Assembly: GCA_016779125.1 (NCBI GenBank)
Contig: JADHOF010000006.1
Coordinates: 1-37,860, forward strand
DNA: 37,860 bases
Reading direction: 5' to 3'
Origin: Verrucomicrobiia bacterium
Lineage (GTDB): Bacteria > Verrucomicrobiota > Verrucomicrobiia > Limisphaerales > JAYPXF01
Below are positions 16,116 to 25,073 of this stretch, one piece after another. The translations under genes and the position numbers were made by a program. The stretch's first letter is position 1. Each line of letters starts with the position of its first letter. The notes under the pieces are model-generated. The model was not told where the DNA came from. It did no database searches and saw only the letters and a program-made list of their open reading frames with translations.

Positions 16116-17207
16116 GTGACCGCCGCCGACTTTGAAGCATTGACCTCCCTCGGTTGGGACTCCGGTCGAGCGGAGGAATTTGCCGAGCTTGAAGCGGGCG
16201 AAGAGCTTGTGCCCGCGCGGGTGTCGATGGAGACCAAGCTTAACTACCTCGTCTGGACTGCGGACGCGGAGCTTCCGGCGAAGGTGACAGGCAGGTTGTT
16301 GCATGACACGAAGCGCGATCCCTTGCGGCGGCCGAAAGTCGGCGATTGGGTGGGGGTGACCTTCGCTGACGGGGGCGAAAAGGTGCAGATCCGTCAGATG
16401 CTGCCCAGACGCACCCAGCTGACCCGCAAGGTGGTGGGGCGGCGGAATGAGGGGCAGGTCGTGGCGGCGAACATTGACACCGTCTTCGTCATGCAGGGGC
16501 TGGATGACAATTTCAACCTGCGTCGTCTCGAACGCTGCCTCGTGATGGTGCATGAGGGCGGGGCGGAACCAGTCGTGTTGTTGAACAAGGCGGATCTGCA
16601 CGAGGACGCGGCGGGGGTGGCCCGCGAGGCGGCCGTGGCGGCAGGAGACTCGCCGGTGGTGTGTGTGTCGGCGGTCACGGGGGCAGGGATTTCGGGGTTG
16701 AAGCGCTGGCTTAGGCCGGGGCGCACGGTTGCGTTTATCGGCTCTTCGGGAGTCGGTAAATCGACCCTGCTCAACCGCCTGCACGGTGAGGAACTACAGG
16801 AGACCGGCGAGGTGCGGGAGCGGGATTCAAAGGGACGGCACACGACGGTCCGCCGAGAACTCTTTTTTCTCGGAGACCAGGGGCTGGTGATCGACACGCC
16901 GGGCATGAGGGAATTTCATCTTTGGTTTGCCGCCGACGGACTGGACGCCGCGTTTGCCGATATTGAAGCGTTTGCGCGGACTTGCCGATTTGGTGATTGT
17001 TCGCATTCGAGCGAGCCGGACTGCGCCGTGCTGGCGGCGGTGGCCGAGGGGAGACTGGCCGAGGAGCGGCACCGCAACTTTCTCCGTCTACAGGCCGATC
17101 TGGCGAAGCTGGATAAAAATTACGAGCGACGCATGTGGCGGGACAAGGCATCCGGTTCCTTTTCCCCGGCGAGGGCACCGCGTCCGTTCAAACGCGGTGG
17201 ACGATGA
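16116..17207 (+). CDS. rsgA: Ribosome small-subunit-dependent GTPase A (GTG start)
   Basis: Circularly permuted GTPase order: NKADL, then GSSGVGKSTLLNRL, then DTPGMREF; zinc motif CRFGDCSHSSEPDCAV. Confidence 0.95.
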   Translation: MTAADFEALTSLGWDSGRAEEFAELEAGEELVPARVSMETKLNYLVWTADAELPAKVTGRLLHDTKRDPLRRPKVGDWVGVTFADGGEKVQIRQMLPRRTQLTRKVVGRRNEGQVVAANIDTVFVMQGLDDNFNLRRLERCLVMVHEGGAEPVVLLNKADLHEDAAGVAREAAVAAGDSPVVCVSAVTGAGISGLKRWLRPGRTVAFIGSSGVGKSTLLNRLHGEELQETGEVRERDSKGRHTTVRRELFFLGDQGLVIDTPGMREFHLWFAADGLDAAFADIEAFARTCRFGDCSHSSEPDCAVLAAVAEGRLAEERHRNFLRLQADLAKLDKNYERRMWRDKASGSFSPARAPRPFKRGGR

Positions 17208-17254
17208 TTTGCTCTCTCGCTCCCGGGCCTGAAGGAATCGACCGATAGATTCGT

Positions 17255-18805
17255 TCAACGCAAGGCCCTGCCCAGGAGGTTGTGGGTGATGCGTTGGATG
17301 CGCTCATCGGGTCCGTGCGGCCGGCTCCAGTGGGACCACGGCAGCATGTGCCCCGGCGGGGAGGAAAGGCCTTGGGCCCACCAGATGGTGGAGGCGTTGA
17401 AGACGAAGTTTCTTTTTGGACCGGGATAGATCGTGGCGCTCCATTGCTGGGGATTTACGCCCCCCTGTAGCGCGGTGCCGGCGGCCACGGTTTCAAGGCC
17501 GGCGATGTCTTGCGGCGGGTCGCCGTGGTATTCCCATCCGATCATGCCGGGAATGCTCTCGCCTTTGCGCATGCCGGTGCCTTCGAAGATCCAGTGACCG
17601 GCGTTGGCACAGGTCCAATCGCCGCCGCCATTCACAGGCTCCACGTTTCGCGCACCCATCAGGTAGCCTTCGTCCGGACCGCGATGGGGGAAGGGGCCGT
17701 GTTTCTTGTCACGATTGGCCGCGTATTGGTAATCCCCGCCGTAGGGACCGCCGCGAAACATGATTCGCTTTGCAACGCCGGAGGTGCTGTCGGAGAGCGG
17801 AGTCACCCAGCACACGGAGTTGCCGGAAAAAAACAGAATGTTCGTGCCCGAGTCGCGCAGTTTCACGACGTTCTTGTATTGGCGGATATCCCAATATTCG
17901 TCATGCCCGACGCTGAGAAATGCCTTGAAGCGCTCCGGTCTCGCGTAGGCGGGATCGACCATGTCCGAGTTCGAACAATAGGTGACATCGTAGCCGTGCT
18001 TCTCGAGCCAGTAGGCGAAGGGGAATTCGAAACACAGCCATTCACCCGATCCGATCGATTGCGGGTTGTCGTAGATCTGGGCGTACTTCGCATAGGGCCG
18101 ATCAAAACTGACATCGGCCCACGGTCCCTGGTTTCCTTTTGGGTGGGTGTAGACGGAGTAATTGGACGGCCACTTGTTGTAGGCCTGCCAGGTGTTGTCG
18201 GAGCATTGAAAGCAGATGTCCGCCGGGCGGTCGTCCCGTACGATGAAGACGACGTAGTTCTGCCAGTAGCCGAAGCCGGTCTTGTCCTTGAGTGTCGTCA
18301 GCCGTCCGAGATAAACGCCGCTGGGCCAGTCTTCCGGGATGGTGATGGATGCGCCGGGCTTCCATTGGCATTCGTGGAGATGTCGGTCGCCTCGGGTGGG
18401 TTCCGGCGTCGGCTGCGGGCTGCCTTTCAGCGGACCCAGCGTTTTCATCAGGCGCGCCCCGCGGCCCCCGTAGTATCCGGTGCGGAAGATCTCGATCGTG
18501 TAATCGACCGGCAGCCGGGTGCTTACCAGGATGTCCAGACGTTCGCCGGCGGCGACGCTTTGGCGGGAGCAGTAGCCCTCGATGTCCGAAGATCGGAAGC
18601 CGTCGCGCCGATCCAGTCGCACGCGGGTCAACTGCCAGTCCCGAGCGCCTGTTCGGCGGTTTTCATCCCGTATCAGGTGGGGCTGAGGTTTTGCCGCGTT
18701 GAGATCCAGTCTCCCGGCAGCGGCTGCGGCCAGCGTTGTCGCCTGGGCGAAACGACGTCTTGAAACGGAAGATTTCGGGGGATTCATGAATTGTGATTGT
18801 TCCAT
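17255..18805 (-). CDS. Tat-exported N,N-dimethylformamidase beta subunit-like protein
   Basis: SSVSRRRFAQATTLAAAAAG leader; DMFase-beta-like features (IEGYCSRQSVAAGERLDILVST, IEIFRTGYYGGRGARLM, LSVGHDEYWDIRQ, NSDMVDP). The exact start (18823, 18805 or 18787) is uncertain. Confidence 0.75.
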   Translation of the reverse strand: MEQSQFMNPPKSSVSRRRFAQATTLAAAAAGRLDLNAAKPQPHLIRDENRRTGARDWQLTRVRLDRRDGFRSSDIEGYCSRQSVAAGERLDILVSTRLPVDYTIEIFRTGYYGGRGARLMKTLGPLKGSPQPTPEPTRGDRHLHECQWKPGASITIPEDWPSGVYLGRLTTLKDKTGFGYWQNYVVFIVRDDRPADICFQCSDNTWQAYNKWPSNYSVYTHPKGNQGPWADVSFDRPYAKYAQIYDNPQSIGSGEWLCFEFPFAYWLEKHGYDVTYCSNSDMVDPAYARPERFKAFLSVGHDEYWDIRQYKNVVKLRDSGTNILFFSGNSVCWVTPLSDSTSGVAKRIMFRGGPYGGDYQYAANRDKKHGPFPHRGPDEGYLMGARNVEPVNGGGDWTCANAGHWIFEGTGMRKGESIPGMIGWEYHGDPPQDIAGLETVAAGTALQGGVNPQQWSATIYPGPKRNFVFNASTIWWAQGLSSPPGHMLPWSHWSRPHGPDERIQRITHNLLGRALR

Positions 18806-18897
18806 CGGACGGTCCGCTCGCAAGCCCTATTGCACAGAGAAAAGAATGGAGTCCCCGTGTCCCCTTGCGTTTACTGTCCAGTCGCCGACCGACTGCG

Positions 18898-20067
18898 ATG
18901 AATCAGAGCGAACCTTTCTATTATTTCGACAACAACGCCACCACCCGCATCGCGCCGGAGGTGACGGAGTCCATGATGCCGTTCCTGACCGACCTCTGGG
19001 GAAACGCCTCCTCGGCCTATCGCTTCGGTGCGGACGTCGCCCGGGCGATCCGGCGCGGGCGTGAGCGGGTGGCGGAACTCGTCAACGCGGAGCCGGAGGA
19101 GATCGTCTTCACAAGCTGCGGCACGGAGAGCAACAACGCCGCCTGGCAGGCCGCTCTCCTGACGCAACCGAACCGCCGCCACATCATCACGACCGCCGTC
19201 GAGCACTCGGCGAACATGAAGTTTGGCGAACACCTGCAACGCCGCGGGTATGAGGTCACGTTTCTTCCGGTGGAGCCCGATGGCTCGCTGGACCTGCATC
19301 TGCTGGAGAAGACGATTCGGCCGGAGACCGCTCTGGTGTCGACGATGTGGGCCAACAACGAGACGGGTGTCGTGTTTCCCATCGAGGAGATCACGGCCAT
19401 TTGTCATTCCCGTGGCGCGTTGTTTCACACCGACGCCGTGCAGGTCGCGGGCAAGCTGCCGATCGATGTCCGCCTGACTCATGTCGATTACCTTTCCCTT
19501 TCGGCCCACAAGCTGCACGCGCCCAAAGGGATCGGATGCCTCTTCGTCCGCCGGGGGGCTCCCTACACGCCTTATGTCGTCGGCGGCGGACAGGAACGCG
19601 GCCAACGGGGCGGTACGGAGAATGTTCCCTACATCGTCGGTTTTGGAACTGCGGCGGATCTGGCCGCGAAACATCTGAACGATGAGAACACCCGCGTGCG
19701 TGCACTGCGGGATCGGCTGGAGAACACGATTCTTCAGAAGATTCCGCGAACGAGTCGCAATGGGGCGAAGGCGCTGCGTTTGCCGAACACCTGCAACCTC
19801 GCGTTTCACGGTGTCGAGGCGGAGGCGCTTCTGCTGATGCTGGATCAGGCCGGAATCTGCGCCGCGACCGGATCGGCTTGCAAGACGGGCTCGATCGAAC
19901 CCTCGCATGTCCTGACCGCGATGGGGCTGCCGGCCACCCTGGCCAAGGCTTCTTTGCGGCTGAGTCTCGGCCTTTACAATACGGACGCGGACGTCGACTA
20001 CCTGCTGGAAAAACTGCCGCCCATCATCGCCCGCCTGCGCGATGAGGACGTTTCCGTCATCGAGTAA
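18898..20067 (+). CDS. nifS: Cysteine desulfurase (NifS/IscS family)
   Basis: FYYFDNNATTRIAPEV, SCGTESNNAAW, AVEHSAN, SLSAHKLHAPKGIGCLFVR (PLP Lys), active-site loop ATGSACKTGSIEPSHVL. Confidence 0.92.
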   Translation: MNQSEPFYYFDNNATTRIAPEVTESMMPFLTDLWGNASSAYRFGADVARAIRRGRERVAELVNAEPEEIVFTSCGTESNNAAWQAALLTQPNRRHIITTAVEHSANMKFGEHLQRRGYEVTFLPVEPDGSLDLHLLEKTIRPETALVSTMWANNETGVVFPIEEITAICHSRGALFHTDAVQVAGKLPIDVRLTHVDYLSLSAHKLHAPKGIGCLFVRRGAPYTPYVVGGGQERGQRGGTENVPYIVGFGTAADLAAKHLNDENTRVRALRDRLENTILQKIPRTSRNGAKALRLPNTCNLAFHGVEAEALLLMLDQAGICAATGSACKTGSIEPSHVLTAMGLPATLAKASLRLSLGLYNTDADVDYLLEKLPPIIARLRDEDVSVIE

Positions 20068-20085
20068 GCCTGCGGGCGGGCGATC

Positions 20086-22017
20086 ATGAAAACCCTTCTG
20101 ATCATTTTCGCCGCCCTGTTGGTTCACGACACTGTCGCCTCGGATCATTGGGCCTTTCAACCCGTCCGACGTCCCGAGGTGCCGGTGGTCGCCGGATTGG
20201 TTTCCGAAGCCAATCCGATCGACGCGTTCATCCTTCGCCAGCTTGGGGAGGCGGGAATGGGATTCGCTCCCGAGGCGACGGCGGAACGCCTCATACGGAG
20301 AATGGCCTTGGATCTGATCGGCCTGCCGCCCAAGCCCGACGAGGTGGAAGTTTTCGTAAAAGCCTTTTCATCCGACCCGGAAAGAGCCTGTTCCGCGCTG
20401 ATCGACCGGCTGTTGGAGTCGCCTCACTATGGCGAACGCTGGGGACGTCATTGGCTGGACGTGGCGCGCTTCGCGGAGACGGACGGATTCGAACACGACG
20501 CGGTGCGACCGCACGCCTGGCGATACCGCGACTACGTGATCCGCTCGTACAATGACGACAAACCCTACGACCGATTCATTTGTGAACAGGTTGCGGGAGA
20601 CGTGCTTTGGCCGGATGAGCCGCAGGCCCGGATCGCCACCGGATTCAATCTGCTTGGCCCGGACATGGTGGACTCGGCCGATCAGGAGCAGCGCCGTCTG
20701 AACCGCTTGACCGACATGACGGATACGACGGCCCTCGCGTTTGTCGGCCTGACGATGGGTTGCGCCAAGTGTCACGATCATCCCTTCGAACCGATCACCC
20801 AGCGGGAGTACTACGGACTACAGGCCTTTTACACGCCCTTGGATTTCAACGATGCCGCGCCGGTTTACACCCCCGCCGAGTTGAGTTCCCACAAGATGGA
20901 TCTGGCGCGTTACGAAAGCCGGGCCGAGGTGGTGGCCCTCGCGGCGTTTGACATGGAACACCGGCCTGCGGGCAGGAAACTCAGCCACAAGGCCTATTTG
21001 AAAACGCTCTCCAAGGATGAGAAGGCCGCGCGGGACAAGCTTGAAGAGTCGGCCCGTCGGTACAAGCGGCCGGAACTTCCCGCCGCCTTGACGGTGTCCT
21101 ATCCGTCCGGCCCGTGGCGTAAGACTCGCCTGTTGAACCGCGGTGAATACTCGCAGCCCCGGGAAGTGGTGCCGCCGGGCTTTCCAAAGATTGTCCCGGG
21201 CGATGAAACGCGACCCAAGGATCGACGCGATCTGGCCGCATGGTTGACCGATCCCGGCAATCCGTTGACAGCGCGCGTGATGGTGAACCGGGTCTGGCGG
21301 CAGCATTTCGGCCGAGGACTTGTCGCGACACCGAGCGATTTTGGTGTGACCAGCAAAGCTCCGACGCATCCGGAACTGCTTGACTGGCTCGCCTCGGAGT
21401 TTGTGCGCGATGGCTGGAGTCTGAAGGCGCTGCATCGTTTGATTCTTTCGTCGAAGACATGGCGTCAGGCGGTGGTGGATTCGCCCGATCGTCTTCTTTA
21501 TCGCGGATGGTTGCCGAAGCGTTTGGAGGGCGAGGTCATCCGGGATTCCCTGCTCGAGATCAGCGGGCGTTTGAATCCCGCGATGTACGGTCCCGGCGTG
21601 ATGCCGCCGATTCCGGCGGAGGTGTTCAAAGGTGCCTCGGGCTGGTCGCCCAGCAAGGATTCGGCGGACCACGGGCGGCGCAGCATTTACATCTTCGCGC
21701 GGCGGAACCTGCGCTTTCCCTTTCTGGAAGTCTTCGACGCGCCGGACAGCAACCTGAGCTGCTCGGCGCGACAGGAGAGCACCACCGCGCCCCAGTCGCT
21801 GACCCTGCTCAACGCCGCAGATGTGGTGGAAGCCGCGCGGCAGGTTGCCGAATCTCTCCCGAAGAACACGATCGTGGCTTCGGCCTATCGGCGAATTCTC
21901 GGACGTGATCCGAGCGCCGAGGAGGCGGATCTTGCTGAGAGGTTTCTTCAGCGTTCGCCCGCGAAGGAGCTTTGCCGGGCCTTGTTCAATCTCAACGAGT
22001 TCGTCTATGCGTACTGA
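20086..22017 (+). CDS. DUF1549/DUF1553 protein lacking an N-terminal PSCyt1 domain
   Basis: Signal peptide directly followed by DHWAFQPVRRPEVP; DUF1549 (YGERWGRHWLDVARFAETDG; GCAKCHDHPFEPITQREYYGLQ); DUF1553 (NPLTARVMVNRVWRQHFGRGLVATPSDFG). Confidence 0.9.
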   Translation: MKTLLIIFAALLVHDTVASDHWAFQPVRRPEVPVVAGLVSEANPIDAFILRQLGEAGMGFAPEATAERLIRRMALDLIGLPPKPDEVEVFVKAFSSDPERACSALIDRLLESPHYGERWGRHWLDVARFAETDGFEHDAVRPHAWRYRDYVIRSYNDDKPYDRFICEQVAGDVLWPDEPQARIATGFNLLGPDMVDSADQEQRRLNRLTDMTDTTALAFVGLTMGCAKCHDHPFEPITQREYYGLQAFYTPLDFNDAAPVYTPAELSSHKMDLARYESRAEVVALAAFDMEHRPAGRKLSHKAYLKTLSKDEKAARDKLEESARRYKRPELPAALTVSYPSGPWRKTRLLNRGEYSQPREVVPPGFPKIVPGDETRPKDRRDLAAWLTDPGNPLTARVMVNRVWRQHFGRGLVATPSDFGVTSKAPTHPELLDWLASEFVRDGWSLKALHRLILSSKTWRQAVVDSPDRLLYRGWLPKRLEGEVIRDSLLEISGRLNPAMYGPGVMPPIPAEVFKGASGWSPSKDSADHGRRSIYIFARRNLRFPFLEVFDAPDSNLSCSARQESTTAPQSLTLLNAADVVEAARQVAESLPKNTIVASAYRRILGRDPSAEEADLAERFLQRSPAKELCRALFNLNEFVYAY

Positions 22018-23443
22018 AATCATGGAACCCACACGGACAACGAGGCGGGAGTTTCTGCGCTCCGCAGGGGCGGGATTCGGTGCGGTCGCGCTCTCGGCGA
22101 TGCTGGAGCGGGAGGGCTTGGCGGACGCGCCGGAGGCGGGGGTGGCCAATCCGCTCGCGGCGCACGGATCGCATTTCACCGGCACCGCCAAGAACGTCAT
22201 CTTCCTCTTCATGTCGGGCGGGCCGAGTCATGTGGATCTGTTCGACTACAAAGCGGATCTCATCCGCCTTGGCGGCCGGCCGATTCCGGATTCCTTCGGC
22301 GAATTCAAAACGCGTCGCAAGGTGGCGAAGAACAATCTGTTGCCGCCACTTCGCCCCTTTCATCGGCACGGGCAGAGCGGGATCGAGGTTTCGGAATGGT
22401 TGCCGAACATCGCCGGATGTGTGGATGACATCTGCTTGTTGCGCGGGTGCCACGGAGACAGCGTGACGCATCCCGAATCGGTCTATCTCATGAACACCGG
22501 CTCGATCCTGATGGGGCGAGCGAGCCTTGGCTCCTGGTCCGCGTACGGTCTGGGCAGCGAGAGTGAAAACATGCCGGCCTTTGTCGTGATGCCCGATCCG
22601 GACGGATGGGTGAAGGGCGGCGCGCCCGCTTGGGGAAACGGATATCTGCCCGCGACCTACCAGGGCACGATTCTGCGCGGAGGCGCGACTCCGATTCTGA
22701 ATCTGAACAACCCGCGCGGGGTTTCCGCCGCGCAGCAGCTGGAGACGGTGAACCTCATCAATCAGCTCAATCGGAACGGTCTTCGACAGGGCGAGCAGGA
22801 TTCACCTTTGGCCGCCCGCATCGCGGCCTACGAGCTGGCTTACCGCATGCAGTCCCATGCGCGTGAAGTCGTGGATGTCTCGCGTGAAAGCCCCGCCACC
22901 CGGCGGCTTTACGGGATGGACGAAGCGGTCACGGAGGACTTCGGCCGGCGTTGCCTCATGGCGCGGCGCATGGTCGAGCGAGGCGTGCGTTTTGTGCAGC
23001 TCTACTGCGGCGACACCCTTGGCTGGGATGGGCATTCGAAGATGGATTCCAATCACTCCGAGCTTTGCGCCCGGAGCGATCTGCCGGTTGCCGGACTTCT
23101 GAAGGATCTCAAGTCGCGCGGTCTGCTGGACTCCACCCTGGTCATCTGGGGCGGAGAATTCGGGCGGATGCCAATGAGCGAGGGGGCCGACGGGCGTGAT
23201 CACAATCCGCACGGCTTTTGCATGTGGATGGCCGGTGGCGGGGTCAAGGGCGGTCAGGTGATCGGCGCGACAGACGCGGTGGGTCTGCGCGCGGTGGAGG
23301 ACAAGACCCACGTCCATGACATCCACGCGACCATCCTGCACCTGCTCGGCTTTGATCACACCCGCCTGACCTACCGGCATCACGGACGCGAAGACCGCCT
23401 TACCGACGTCTTCGGTCGCGTGATCACGCGGGCGATCGCGTAG
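22007..23443 (+). CDS. DUF1501 domain-containing protein with Tat-like signal
   Basis: TTRREFLRSAGAGFGAVALSAML leader; FMSGGPSHVDLFDYK, GRMPMSEGADGRDHNPHGFCMWMAGGGVKGG, LLGFDHTRLTYRHHGREDRLTDV. Start 22007 (overlaps the upstream stop) or 22022. Confidence 0.92.
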   Translation: MRTEIMEPTRTTRREFLRSAGAGFGAVALSAMLEREGLADAPEAGVANPLAAHGSHFTGTAKNVIFLFMSGGPSHVDLFDYKADLIRLGGRPIPDSFGEFKTRRKVAKNNLLPPLRPFHRHGQSGIEVSEWLPNIAGCVDDICLLRGCHGDSVTHPESVYLMNTGSILMGRASLGSWSAYGLGSESENMPAFVVMPDPDGWVKGGAPAWGNGYLPATYQGTILRGGATPILNLNNPRGVSAAQQLETVNLINQLNRNGLRQGEQDSPLAARIAAYELAYRMQSHAREVVDVSRESPATRRLYGMDEAVTEDFGRRCLMARRMVERGVRFVQLYCGDTLGWDGHSKMDSNHSELCARSDLPVAGLLKDLKSRGLLDSTLVIWGGEFGRMPMSEGADGRDHNPHGFCMWMAGGGVKGGQVIGATDAVGLRAVEDKTHVHDIHATILHLLGFDHTRLTYRHHGREDRLTDVFGRVITRAIA

Positions 23444-23449
23444 GCCGGA

Positions 23450-24859
23450 TCAGTGGGCGAAAGCGGTCTCGTCTTCCGGCAGCGGTTTGCCCTTGGTCTC
23501 CGGCGCGAAAGGCAGGACGGCCAAGCCCACGACGAAGACGGAGCACATCGCGATACCCGCGTAGCGGATGCCTTCCTTGAAACCATTGGCTTCCGAGAAT
23601 ACCTCGCTGGCGAGCAGGCCGAGCAGGGTGGGGGCGAACGCCCCGACGTAGCGGCCCACGTTGTAGCAGAACGACGTGCCGGTGCTTCTCAGGTAGGTGG
23701 GGAAGAGTTCCGGCAGGTAGATGGCGTAGCCGGCGAAGAGCGCGAGCATGCAGGCACCCATCGTGAAGGTCATCCACCAGATCTGTGAGGGATCCTTCAG
23801 AAACCAGAACACGCTGACGGTGGAAATCATCGCGGCGACGTAGGAGATCGCGAAGGCCTTCTTGCGCCCGATCGCGGCGGTCAGATAGCTGAAGGCGATC
23901 ATGCCGACGAAGGCGCCGAGATTCAGCCAGCGCCCGCCGATTCCGACGAGTCCCTTGAGTTGCCCCTCGACATCCGCCGCAGCCAGGCCTTTTGCCTCCA
24001 GCATCGGACGGAACACGTCCCGGATCAGCTCGAAGCAGTAGAAGACGATGCCCCAGAGCGCGAACACGCCCGAGCAGGCGAGGGTCACGCCGATGATTGC
24101 GTTGCGTCGCCATTGCGGTGTTCCGAAAAGTTTGCTGTAGGATCCGAAGTCCTTCTGTTTGTCGCCGCCCTCCTGTCTTGCCTTCACCCAGGCTTCCGGC
24201 TCCTTGAGTTTCCAGCGGATGGCGATGGCGAGAAGTGCGGGCACGGCACCAATCAGGAACATCCAGCGCCACGCGGCCCATTGTCCCTCGCCGCCGATCG
24301 TGCCGGCGCTTTGCGCCTGGCCGATCCAGATGCTGATCTGCGCCGCCGTGATGTTGCCGACCGCACTGAGCGCCTGGAGAAGTCCGAGCGCGTGAGCCCG
24401 CGCCTTGGACGGAAGACTTTCGGCGACGAGCGCCACACCGACCGCGAATTCGCCGCCCACTCCGAGGCCGGTCAGAAAGCGATAGGCCGCGAAATCGGCG
24501 AAGCCTTTCGAAATCGAGCTGAGTCCCGTGAAGGCCGAATAGAGGAGGATCGTGATGATCATCGTCTTCGCGCGGCCGATGCGGTCGCCCAGCACGCCGA
24601 AGATCAGTCCGCCGGTCGCCCAGCCTAGCATGAAAATAGTCGTCGCGTAGCCCCCGTATTTCTTGATCTCGCCGGCGGCGGCGTCAGGTCCCAGCAATTC
24701 CGCCATCGCCGGTGCCCGAGCCAGAATGAAAAGCTGTTGATCAAGGCAGTCAAAGAGCCAACCAAGCGCGGCCACCAGCAGGACGAACCAGTGATATCCG
24801 TTCATGTACGTCCACCATTGGCGGGACTCGTTCGAAGAGGCTTCGTTTTCAGTGCTCAT
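23450..24859 (-). CDS. MFS transporter
   Basis: Multiple TM segments; MFS signatures GVLGDRIGRAKTM, RFLTGLGVGGEFAVGVALVAESLP, AFVGMIAFSYLTAAIGRKKAF. Confidence 0.9.
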   Translation of the reverse strand: MSTENEASSNESRQWWTYMNGYHWFVLLVAALGWLFDCLDQQLFILARAPAMAELLGPDAAAGEIKKYGGYATTIFMLGWATGGLIFGVLGDRIGRAKTMIITILLYSAFTGLSSISKGFADFAAYRFLTGLGVGGEFAVGVALVAESLPSKARAHALGLLQALSAVGNITAAQISIWIGQAQSAGTIGGEGQWAAWRWMFLIGAVPALLAIAIRWKLKEPEAWVKARQEGGDKQKDFGSYSKLFGTPQWRRNAIIGVTLACSGVFALWGIVFYCFELIRDVFRPMLEAKGLAAADVEGQLKGLVGIGGRWLNLGAFVGMIAFSYLTAAIGRKKAFAISYVAAMISTVSVFWFLKDPSQIWWMTFTMGACMLALFAGYAIYLPELFPTYLRSTGTSFCYNVGRYVGAFAPTLLGLLASEVFSEANGFKEGIRYAGIAMCSVFVVGLAVLPFAPETKGKPLPEDETAFAH

Positions 24860-24886
24860 GAGATCAAATTTTAAGGGACGGCGGGT

Positions 24887-24904
24887 TATTACCTGTGCGT
24901 AATA
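24887..24904. promoter_or_regulatory. Candidate operator palindrome upstream of the MFS gene
   Basis: TATTAC-CTGTGC-GTAATA, perfect 6-bp arms, about 28 nt upstream of the MFS start codon. Confidence 0.3.
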
Positions 24905-24978
24905 CTTTGTCGAGCGCCGCTTGCCGCGAGTTCACCGTCGGTTGGCAAAAATGTTCGAAACCATCGCCCCAAGGATCT

Positions 24979-25056
24979 GATTCCTCCTCCTCGTAATCGT
25001 AATCCTCATGTCTCCGATTGGGGGGAGGATTGCGAGGAGGAGTAGAAGCGATTCCA
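24979..25056. repeat. Imperfect-palindromic intergenic repeat, copy A
   Basis: CTCCTCCTCGTAATCGTAATCCTC...GAGGATTGCGAGGAGGAG arms; shares CGTAATCG, CGATTGGG and GATTGCGAG(G/A)AGGAGT(C)AGAA with copy B. Confidence 0.6.
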
Positions 25057-25073
25057 CTTGATTGCCTTCGTGC

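Noticed and set aside
13437-16784. 1115-aa antisense ORF on the minus strand
   Set aside because: It runs opposite ispD, Gfo/Idh and rsgA, all in the same forward frame, with antisense codons in exact register with sense codons. Staying open only requires absence of TTA, CTA and TCA sense codons, which are rare in GC-rich genes. The product is Arg/Pro/His-rich with no recognisable domain.
17510-18763. 417-aa plus-strand ORF opposite the DMFase-beta-like gene
   Set aside because: Register artefact; the minus-strand product has a Tat leader and family motifs.
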